Shown in pieces: positions 6,212 through 12,155 of a stretch of 12,155 bases of DNA. Made by a program: the position numbers and the translations under genes. The notes beneath the pieces are model-generated. The model searched no databases. It saw only the letters and a program-made list of their open reading frames with translations, and was not told the origin of the DNA. The first letter of the stretch is position 1. Each line of letters begins with the position of its first letter. Source of the stretch: an uncultured delta proteobacterium (GTDB lineage Bacteria; UBA10199; GCA-002796325; 1-14-0-20-49-13); contig CAIPVD010000246.1 of NCBI GenBank assembly GCA_903868375.1, forward strand, positions 1-12,155. Reading direction: 5' to 3'.

Positions 6212-7720
6212 ATGAGCGATGTAACGCAGAAAAACGGTACTTGCCTTGTCGATGGGGAATACGGCATCACTGACTTGATCGACCTGGAAAGACTGCACGG
6301 CATCTTTGAGAAGTTCACCCATGCCTCGGGTTTCACCATCGGCTTCCTGGATCATCCTGGACTGAACATACTTGTGGCTACCGGATGGCGGGACATCTGC
6401 ACCAAGTTTCACAGGAGCTGCCCGGCCTCCCAGGCAATCTGCGCTAAGAGCAACCAACATCTCTTGGACGCGCTGAACGAACCAGGCCAGTTGGTAATAG
6501 AGGCCTGCGATAATGGCCTGATAGATTGCGCCACGCCGATCATTGTAAAAGGAAAACATATCGCCAGCCTGGCCACAGGGCAACTTCTGCTGGAACCGCC
6601 GGATATCGAGCGCTTCAGACGGCAAGCAAAGATGTACGGCTACGATGAACAGGCGTACCTGGCCGCTCTCAAGGAGATCCCCATAATTTCCCGTGAGACT
6701 CTGCAAAACATCACCTTATTCCTGGGGGAAATTGCCTCCGTTATTTCGGAACTGGGATATACCAATCTTGCGATCAAAGAAGATTCAAAACAACTGGAGC
6801 ATGAGATCGCCGAGCGCAAGAAGGCGGAGGAAAAGATTAAAGAATCCGAAAAATATTTTAGAACAATCTTTGATACTGCAACAGACGGAATACTTATAGC
6901 CGACCTTGAAAACAAAAAATTCGCCATGGGCAATAGGTCCATTTGCCAGCAACTTGGCTACAGCCCGGAGGAGATCAAACAATTGGGGGTCATGGATATC
7001 CACCCCGAGAAAGATCTCTCCTATGTTATGGATCAGTTTGAAAAGCAGGCAAAAGGGGAATTTACCCTTGCCAACAATATACCGATAAAAAGAAAAGACG
7101 GCACGATTTTTTACACGGACGTTAACTCCAACACCATCACTCTCGACGGCAAGAAACATTTATTAGGCTTTTTCCGAGACATCACCGAACGTAAGCAGGC
7201 GGAGGAAGAGCTGCGGTTTTCATCTCTCTACACCAGAAGCCTTATCGAGGCCAGCCTTGACCCCTTGGTTACTATCAACGCAGAAGGAAAAATTAACGAC
7301 GTAAACCACTCCACCGAAGAGATTACGGGCTTCTCCCGCAAAGAGCTTATTGGCAGCGACTTTTCAAATTATTGCACGGAGCCAGATAAAGCAATTGAGA
7401 GCTACAAGAAGGTCCTTACAGAGGGTTTTGTCAGGGATTACCATTTAACCCTGAAACATAAATCAGGATCGGCCAAAGACGTGTTGTACAATGCCACCGT
7501 CTATAAGAACGAATCGGGCCAGATACAGGGCGTCTTTGCCGCTGCTCGAGATATCACCGAACGCAAGAAGGCAGAGGACCAGTTAAAGAAGATGAATTTC
7601 GAGCTTCAAGGAAAGATCCACGAACTTGAAATTTACAGCAACGCAATGATCGGCCGAGAAGAACGAGTATTGGAGCTGAAGAACGAGATAAAAGAATTGA
7701 AGAAAAAGTTAAATCAATAG
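6212..7720 (+). CDS. PocR-PAS-PAS sensor protein without output domain
   Basis: The product has 502 residues and no signal peptide or membrane segment, so it is cytoplasmic. Residues about 20-185 are a PocR ligand-binding domain, with the family cysteines C63, C70, C77 and C99, and the stretch GLIDCATPIIVKGKHIASLATGQLL. A coiled coil (about 190-215, HEIAERKKAEEKIKESEKYF) leads into PAS 1 (about 213-327, ending FRDITERKQAEEELR), then PAS 2 (about 337-451, ending ARDITERKKAEDQLKK), then a charged C-terminal coiled coil to residue 502. PocR domains are known from regulators responding to small organic ligands. There is no histidine kinase, GGDEF, sigma-54 or helix-turn-helix region, although the ending GREERVLELKNEIKELKKKL is the linker that often precedes a kinase in such sensors. 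It may act by dimerising with, or modulating, a separate kinase. RBS GGAGG at 6200-6204; a strong terminator follows directly. Confidence 0.9.
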   Translation: MSDVTQKNGTCLVDGEYGITDLIDLERLHGIFEKFTHASGFTIGFLDHPGLNILVATGWRDICTKFHRSCPASQAICAKSNQHLLDALNEPGQLVIEACDNGLIDCATPIIVKGKHIASLATGQLLLEPPDIERFRRQAKMYGYDEQAYLAALKEIPIISRETLQNITLFLGEIASVISELGYTNLAIKEDSKQLEHEIAERKKAEEKIKESEKYFRTIFDTATDGILIADLENKKFAMGNRSICQQLGYSPEEIKQLGVMDIHPEKDLSYVMDQFEKQAKGEFTLANNIPIKRKDGTIFYTDVNSNTITLDGKKHLLGFFRDITERKQAEEELRFSSLYTRSLIEASLDPLVTINAEGKINDVNHSTEEITGFSRKELIGSDFSNYCTEPDKAIESYKKVLTEGFVRDYHLTLKHKSGSAKDVLYNATVYKNESGQIQGVFAAARDITERKKAEDQLKKMNFELQGKIHELEIYSNAMIGREERVLELKNEIKELKKKLNQ

Positions 7721-7726
7721 ACAACA

Positions 7727-7759
7727 AAAAAGCCCCGGCCACATCGGTCGGGGCTTTTT
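7727..7759. terminator. Strong bidirectional intrinsic terminator
   Basis: AAAAAGCCCCGGCC (7727-7740) pairs with GGTCGGGGCTTTTT (7746-7759) around an ACATC loop, a 14-base-pair stem with a single G-U pair. It has a T run on the plus side and an A run that becomes a T run on the minus side. It lies 7 bases after the sensor stop and 16 bases beyond the stop of the convergent minus-strand operon, so it can end both transcripts. Confidence 0.95.
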
Positions 7760-7775
7760 AAATTAAGCTCAAATA

Positions 7776-8459
7776 TTATTTCAGCAATTTCGAAGCATCG
7801 CCGGGAACCTTTATCCCATGTGTCTTTGCATAAGCGACCTGCGTCGATAATATATCCTTCTCCAGCTTAATATCGAGAGGAAGTGCGGTGCCCAAAACAG
7901 CCGACGTTGAAACAACGTCCTTGATCTTAGGAAGGTCCGTGACAGATGCGCCGTTCAATGCGCCTTTCGCCTTCGAATTAACGTCAACCGCCGTCTTTGC
8001 AATAATGGCTTTCTTTGCCAATGAACCTGCCATAATGGTCATGCTCTCCGCCATAAGTTTCTTGGATTCGGCGCTCGGTGCCGTAGTTTCATCCATGGCT
8101 TTCTTTAAAACAGCGACGGTATTTTCGGAAGCTTTCTGAACCTTGTTCACTCCGCTATTATTGAGATTTCCGCTTTTCAGCCCGTTTATCGTAGCTATTT
8201 GCCCGGCGACCTTTTCCTTGACGTTCAATGCGCCAGCGGCCTTTTCCAGGCTGGAAGCTAGGTCAACTGTCGATTCCAAATACTTTGTCGAAAGTTCTTT
8301 TTGTGCATCCAAGATCGCGCCTAGCTGGGAACTGCCGCCGCTCGAACCTTTGTCGCCGCCTCCGACCACGTTAGAAAGCATGTTTCCGAACACCGCTCCG
8401 CCCATAGACAGGCACAACACCAACAAAACCGCACTGACCAACATCTTTTTCGTTCTCAT
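7776..8459 (-). CDS. Exported helical protein of unknown function, last gene of a three-gene operon
   Basis: The product has 227 residues. The N-terminus (MRTKKMLVSAVLLVLCLSMGGAVFG) is a Sec signal peptide with likely cleavage near residue 25; a Gly/Ser-rich stretch (GGGDKGSSGGSS) follows. The mature part is rich in Ala, Lys, Ser, Leu and Val, with no cysteine and a strongly helical look (AQKELSTKYLESTVDLASSLEKAAG, broken by short turns). I do not recognise a family. AGGAG (8470-8466) six bases before the ATG is a good ribosome binding site. The gene starts 18 bases after the stop of the middle operon gene and ends next to the bidirectional terminator, so it is the last gene of the transcript. 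A periplasmic or secreted role in the same complex as its two neighbours is inferred from operon position only. Confidence 0.85.
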   Translation of the reverse strand: MRTKKMLVSAVLLVLCLSMGGAVFGNMLSNVVGGGDKGSSGGSSQLGAILDAQKELSTKYLESTVDLASSLEKAAGALNVKEKVAGQIATINGLKSGNLNNSGVNKVQKASENTVAVLKKAMDETTAPSAESKKLMAESMTIMAGSLAKKAIIAKTAVDVNSKAKGALNGASVTDLPKIKDVVSTSAVLGTALPLDIKLEKDILSTQVAYAKTHGIKVPGDASKLLK

Positions 8460-8477
8460 ACCTTTCTCCTTTTTTGG

Positions 8478-9611
8478 TTATAAGCTCTGTTTCGCCCTTA
8501 ATTGATCTACAAGGTCCTTAGCCGCAGCCGTGCCGGCATTTATTAAAGCGTTCGTCTTCGCCACCATGGGGTCTTCGCCGGTCCCGCTATACTGCACGGG
8601 CCCAACGCTGCATACCTTTCGGACGAATTTTCCGTTCAGGTCCCAAATGAACGCGTTCACTCTGACATAGGCCTTCTGCATGCCGGTCGCCGGATCGACA
8701 AGCTGTTCGCCGACATCGAGCGAACCGACGGCCAGGTAACTTATCCCTTTGGACCTTGCGGCATTCACCGCGGCCATCTGGGTCTGCGGCGAAACCTGAT
8801 TCTTCGTTATGAAATCGCCGGTAAAACCGTTCGTGTCGATACCCGCTTCAAACGAAGGCACGACGGCAAACTCGGCCTTGTTGAATATTTCCGATATCTT
8901 ATTGTCCAGGTCGTCCGATGTGTAGGTCTTATATTTGATCGAGTCGGATTTTTTCTCTACCGAACCGCCGCGCAGCGTATCGGCCTGATAATTGGTCTCG
9001 TTCACAGACTCCGATTCGGAATTTTTGCTGTTCGCGGACTCATTGATCGTATCGTTTCCAATTTTCTTGCCTTGCGCGGAATCTTTGGACGACGCCTTGT
9101 TCTTGGCGCCGGAAGTTTCGTTCGCGCCGAAATTATCCCTAACAGTGTCCTTATACTTCATAACGCTGTCGGTCTCTCTCGCCACAAAGACAAACGCCAG
9201 ATAGGCTTCATCTTTGCCCTGTATCTTTCGCTGTGCGAAACGATTCACCATCTCTTCGATCTGCGCTTCATTTATACTGGCTTCGGCGTTAACGTTCCAA
9301 TATCCGTTCTCCCAATAACCATCGTCCATCGGAATAACCTCGATGACGTAGGTATCCAGGTTCTTGTAAAGGTCGTCTTTGACCTTATCCAGCAACCGGA
9401 CCCTTTGAGAATCAAGACTAGCTAAATATTTATTTAGCGCCTTCTTCTTCGCATCTTCCAACGCTTTTCTCTGCGTGGCGCTGGAAGCATGTTTGGTCTG
9501 GCTGCATTTAACGGAGCCGACCACCCTGACCTTCTTGTATTCCGCACGCCCTTGCATCGATGGACACAAGAGAGCGAATACCGTGACAACCAACATTACA
9601 TGTTTGAGCAT
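8478..9611 (-). CDS. Exported protein with FlgT/LPP20-like N-terminal domain
   Basis: The product has 377 residues. A signal peptide ends near residue 23 (GRA). Residues 28-130 show the pattern of the FlgT/LPP20-type domain: a beta strand (VRVVGSVKC), a helix with ATQRKALEDAKKKALNKYL, a long amphipathic helix, then TYVIEVIP and GYWNVNAEASIN. Residues about 160-222 are a Ser/Asn/Lys/Glu-rich linker that is probably disordered. Residues about 235-370 form an alpha/beta domain (FAVVPSF, AARSKGISYLAVGSL, AYVRVNAFIWDLNGKFV, and a C-terminal helix) that resembles the periplasmic CsgG/TolB-N/FlgT-middle type of fold, though this is tentative. Such proteins act in the envelope, for example around secretion or flagellar machinery; the role here is unknown. 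It overlaps the upstream gene by 16 bases, with AAGGAGGT inside that gene, so translation is probably coupled. Confidence 0.8.
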   Translation of the reverse strand: MLKHVMLVVTVFALLCPSMQGRAEYKKVRVVGSVKCSQTKHASSATQRKALEDAKKKALNKYLASLDSQRVRLLDKVKDDLYKNLDTYVIEVIPMDDGYWENGYWNVNAEASINEAQIEEMVNRFAQRKIQGKDEAYLAFVFVARETDSVMKYKDTVRDNFGANETSGAKNKASSKDSAQGKKIGNDTINESANSKNSESESVNETNYQADTLRGGSVEKKSDSIKYKTYTSDDLDNKISEIFNKAEFAVVPSFEAGIDTNGFTGDFITKNQVSPQTQMAAVNAARSKGISYLAVGSLDVGEQLVDPATGMQKAYVRVNAFIWDLNGKFVRKVCSVGPVQYSGTGEDPMVAKTNALINAGTAAAKDLVDQLRAKQSL

Positions 9612-10732
9612 CGCTTTATTACCTCCTTGTTGAATTTTTTATCTTTCTGCATTTCTTTTGAAGTTTCGGCATTAAAGACATCGAACAGGTCGTCATAGAC
9701 CGCAAATTCGTCGATGGTAGTCTGCGAAACGGGCACGACCTTGATAGCTCCGCCTTTTACTTTGGTATCCAGATATGACCTTCCGACATCGGAACCATAC
9801 ACCTTGACGTTTCCCAGGATGCCGTACAAAAAAGCCTTCTCGATACTGGTCTCTTTGTAGATCTCTTTGACGAATTTATTTATCGAAAGATCGACGCCGT
9901 AAGTTGCATCCGGAATGGTAAAATCCTGCATCCTTGCATCCGAAAATGTAAGCGACATTTTGCCGCCCGCATGGTCCTTTGCGTAAGGCAAAACGGCGAC
10001 GCCGAGCTTTGACGAAAGGTACTGGGTAAATCTATTCGCAACGTTACCCTTAAAATAACCGATGTCCGCGACACCATTGCGGCTTAAAAAATCCGTAACT
10101 TCACCGTCGATGTCCACACCATTGACCCTAAATGCAAGCCTTGCATCTCTGCTTGGCCCAAGCTCCTTCATTCTATCCTTAAGCAAATTGAAGATGCTTG
10201 ACTGATCCGCGAAATATACCTTTGTGAACAGTTCCGAAATATAGGCATCGTCCGGTGGAGCGCCTTCCTTCACATCTATATACTCCAGATAGATCGGGAA
10301 AGACCCAACCAGCTGAAAGTTCTCGAAATCCAAAAAATCGACATTGCAAAGAAGATTGATAACGACCTTATTATAGCCGGCGATCTTTACGACGCTTACA
10401 TTCTCTCTCTCCACAACGACGGCCATCGCGATCTTCGAATCCGTTTCGCCGCCGATAATAAGATCGAACTTCTTGATCTCCGCCGCATTTTCTTTGAAAA
10501 GGGACAACAGTTTTTTGTCAAAAATCGAAATGCCGTTATTATCGCGAGAGCTGTCGAGAAGTTTTTTTGTGAATTTGAAATTTGATGCAATATCCTTGAA
10601 CTGTCCTGCGAAGGCGAAACCGGCATAGCGAACGCTTGTCTTATTGACATCGCCACCCTTGGACCCGGCAAAAGCAAGCCCACCAAGGAGTAGAAAGGCG
10701 CTTATTGTAGCTACGAGAACCGTCTTTGACAT
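9596..10732 (-). CDS. Exported protein of unknown function, first gene of the operon
   Basis: The product has 378 residues. A signal peptide (MSKTVLVATISAFLLLGGLAFAG, cleavage after AFA near residue 22) marks it for export. The mature part is mixed alpha/beta without long repeats or a membrane segment: strands such as FDLIIGG, KIAMAVVVE and NVSVVKIAGY in the first half, helices such as SELFTKVYFADQSSIFNLLKDRM in the middle, and IYKETSIEKAFLYGILGNVKVYG with GAIKVVPVSQTTIDEFAVYDDLF near the end. The last 25 residues are charged and helical. I do not recognise the family. The start has a GAGGA four bases upstream. It is the promoter-proximal gene of the operon and is divergent from the GxxH-motif gene at 10869 across 136 bases. 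It shares export signals, but no clear sequence similarity, with the two genes downstream. Confidence 0.85.
   Translation of the reverse strand: MSKTVLVATISAFLLLGGLAFAGSKGGDVNKTSVRYAGFAFAGQFKDIASNFKFTKKLLDSSRDNNGISIFDKKLLSLFKENAAEIKKFDLIIGGETDSKIAMAVVVERENVSVVKIAGYNKVVINLLCNVDFLDFENFQLVGSFPIYLEYIDVKEGAPPDDAYISELFTKVYFADQSSIFNLLKDRMKELGPSRDARLAFRVNGVDIDGEVTDFLSRNGVADIGYFKGNVANRFTQYLSSKLGVAVLPYAKDHAGGKMSLTFSDARMQDFTIPDATYGVDLSINKFVKEIYKETSIEKAFLYGILGNVKVYGSDVGRSYLDTKVKGGAIKVVPVSQTTIDEFAVYDDLFDVFNAETSKEMQKDKKFNKEVIKRCSNM
9621..9628 (-). promoter_or_regulatory. Ribosome binding site of the FlgT/LPP20-like gene, inside the upstream gene
   Basis: AAGGAGGT on the minus strand is a near-perfect Shine-Dalgarno, nine bases before the ATG at 9611. 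It lies within the last codons of the preceding gene, whose stop (9598-9596) is 13 bases past the new start. This supports coupled translation and fixes the start of the second gene. Confidence 0.85.
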
Positions 10733-10868
10733 GTAATCCTCACAGAGGGCTTCGCCAATTGTTTTTTGATTGACCAGACACCTAACACCTTAAATACAGC
10801 GAGTAAAGTAAAAATAAATAACGCAACAAAATTAGCAACTTTTCCTAGCATTTGCCGATAATAAAATC
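10733..10868. promoter_or_regulatory. Divergent intergenic region with a possible leaderless promoter
   Basis: This 136-base AT-rich gap separates the exported-protein operon from the GxxH-motif gene. On the plus strand GATAAT (10857-10862, five of six -10 bases) would place the start of transcription at about 10869, exactly the A of the ATG; upstream hexamers such as TTAGCA (10832-10837, 19 bases away) are poor -35 boxes. There is no Shine-Dalgarno before this ATG. On the minus strand no convincing -35/-10 pair is seen. Confidence 0.35.
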
Positions 10869-12110
10869 ATGGGCAAAGATGAACGTATTTCGGTTATGGG
10901 AGCGGCAGAATGTAAGCCGCTATTGGACGCCTTCACGCGCTACAGCTACCGGTTGCCGGCAGAAGACCTCTACGACGCGCTAAACGTCGGCATAGATATA
11001 TTTTTACGGCCTACCTATTACGATGCGGCCGCCCCAAAGATGAAAGATCTCTTCGACAAGCTAACCAAGATGAAACGCGACCTTGTCGCAAAAGATAAAA
11101 ACGCCAAAGACGCCATAGGCAGCCGTTTTGACCCGGCGATTGACTTCTTCAAGAAACAACTGGGCGGCAAGGGCCGCGTTGAATTAAACTGCGTGGCAGC
11201 ATCCGAAGTTTTCACTGCAGGCGGACCGGAAGTAAAGCTGCAAACATTTCCAAAGATAGATACAGATCAGATCGCAAAGCATCTAAAAGAAAAATTCAAT
11301 TTCGAAACGAACGGCGCCGTCGAGAAGGTATTGCATCACAAGGCCTTTTATTCGGATATTAAGAAAGACGCTGGCGACCTCGTATTTTTGGTCGCAGATA
11401 TTCATAACGATAAAGCAATAGCAACCGACGGCCTACTTTTGCTCGACCGGCTTATCAAGCTGCAGGGCGTGAATGTGGTCGAGGCTGCTGAATCAAGTGC
11501 AGATGAAGCAAATGGCTTGGGCGCTATTTTGCAGGGAGATGCGTACGCCGCTGTCCGAAAAAACATCGAGCAGCGACTAAAATCGGGTGAAAGCATTTCA
11601 AGTATTTTTGATTTGCTGACCAGTGACAAAGCAGAGGCCGCATTCTGTGCAAAATATACCAATCCAGCCACAAAAAGCGTTGATGATATGAGCCTTAGAA
11701 TGTACGATGTAGGCAAGAAATGTTCGATCAAGATGTTCATCTTACTCTTGAGAGAGACGCTCACATCTAATCTTTTAGGCGGCAGAAAACAATGGGTGAT
11801 GGACGACAACAAACTGACAGCCGCAATGAAAACGGCCTTAAGCGATCTGGCAACCAAACATTTAGATCGCAATGAGCTGAAGAAGGCGACGGACGACATT
11901 AATAAATATTCAAGCCAGCGTTCGAAGATAATGGCCGATGGGCTTGCAGAACATCTAAAAACGGAGCCATCAAAGTTGCCTAGGATCGTGGTATTTACGG
12001 TTGGCGCCGCTCACATTGCCGAGGTCTTAAAAGAGATCCAGAGCAAGAAGCCAAACGCGTCGGTAATAGGCCTTATGTCCGCAGATTTCTTCAATACATT
12101 TAGGCCTTGA
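10869..12110 (+). CDS. Cytoplasmic TraB/TIKI/EreA-like GxxH-motif protein
   Basis: The product has 413 residues with no signal peptide or membrane segment. The N-terminal half is a charged helical region (about 1-100) of no known family. From residue 168 there is LVFLVADIHNDK with H179 (an AxxH version of the GxxH motif), then GVNVVEAAES with E205 and E208. The C-terminal part has SSQRSKIMADGLAEHL (R351) followed by VVFTVGAAHIAEVL (GAAH, 379-382). A first x-x-H strand end, an acidic VExA segment, an Arg-containing helix and a second GxxH strand are the signature order of the TraB/TIKI/EreA (ChaN-type) superfamily, which includes metal-dependent proteases and esterases. The assignment is by motif only and remote. 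The frame has TAG at 10833 and no earlier start; ATG 10869 has no Shine-Dalgarno. Its substrate is unknown. Confidence 0.75.
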   Translation: MGKDERISVMGAAECKPLLDAFTRYSYRLPAEDLYDALNVGIDIFLRPTYYDAAAPKMKDLFDKLTKMKRDLVAKDKNAKDAIGSRFDPAIDFFKKQLGGKGRVELNCVAASEVFTAGGPEVKLQTFPKIDTDQIAKHLKEKFNFETNGAVEKVLHHKAFYSDIKKDAGDLVFLVADIHNDKAIATDGLLLLDRLIKLQGVNVVEAAESSADEANGLGAILQGDAYAAVRKNIEQRLKSGESISSIFDLLTSDKAEAAFCAKYTNPATKSVDDMSLRMYDVGKKCSIKMFILLLRETLTSNLLGGRKQWVMDDNKLTAAMKTALSDLATKHLDRNELKKATDDINKYSSQRSKIMADGLAEHLKTEPSKLPRIVVFTVGAAHIAEVLKEIQSKKPNASVIGLMSADFFNTFRP

Positions 12111-12113
12111 TCT

Positions 12114-12155
12114 TCAACTATCTCGCCACGTGCCAAGAACCGCTGCAGCTAGCGC
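12114..12155 (-). CDS. Possible 3' end of a convergent gene (cut by window edge)
   Basis: The minus strand from 12155 reads ALAAAVLGTWRDS followed by TGA at 12116-12114, an open stretch running to the edge of the window. A second minus frame is also open (ASCSGSWHVAR then TAG). Thirteen codons are too few to identify or even to prove a gene; it is listed because the convergent position after the preceding stop would fit. No terminator is seen between them. Confidence 0.18.
   Translation of the reverse strand, partial: ALAAAVLGTWRDS

Noticed and set aside
5983..6339. A 118-codon minus-strand frame across the gap before the sensor gene
   Set aside because: Its start lies inside the sensor gene, its composition is not protein-like, and it runs over the sensor promoter and the hairpin-like repeat; no ribosome binding site was seen.
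12061..12107. Direct repeat TAGGCCTT at the end of the GxxH-motif gene as an attachment or duplication site
   Set aside because: Only eight bases, both copies inside coding sequence, and no other sign of integration nearby.

Overview
The window looks like a chromosomal segment of moderate GC from an anaerobic, deltaproteobacterial (Desulfobacterota/Geobacter-like) lineage. This is inferred from family resemblance only: an OmpB/OmpC-like large multicopper oxidase with a dockerin-like tail, a cohesin-like lipoprotein, and a PocR-PAS-PAS sensor. No rRNA, tRNA, insertion sequence or CRISPR array is visible.

Layout. (1) 1-274, minus strand: the N-terminus of FtsH, cut by the window edge. (2) 275-525: an AT-rich divergent intergenic region with several small inverted repeats. 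(3) 526-5856, plus strand: an exported multicopper oxidase with all four copper-ligand motifs, then a C-terminal tail in the same frame (Ig-like repeats, InlB-type repeats, dockerin-like end), then a short cohesin-like lipoprotein. An in-frame TAA at 4165-4167 separates the oxidase from its tail. (4) 5857-6211: a gene-free gap with a possible terminator and a strong sigma-70-type promoter. (5) 6212-7720, plus strand: a PocR-PAS-PAS sensor with no output domain. (6) 7727-7759: a strong terminator usable from both directions. (7) 10732-7776, minus strand: a tight three-gene operon of exported proteins, all without an assigned function; the middle one has a FlgT/LPP20-like N-terminal domain. (8) 10869-12110, plus strand: a divergent gene with TraB/TIKI/EreA-like GxxH signatures, no signal peptide and no Shine-Dalgarno, possibly leaderless. 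(9) The last 45 bases may hold the 3' end of a further minus-strand gene.

How the genes may work together. The oxidase and the lipoprotein are 21 bases apart from tail to start and probably co-transcribed. The dockerin-like end of the oxidase frame and the cohesin-like fold of the lipoprotein suggest a non-cellulosomal way of holding a copper oxidase at the cell surface. The TAA, if real, would make a catalytically complete oxidase that is released instead of anchored. The exported three-gene operon looks like a small envelope complex of unknown role.
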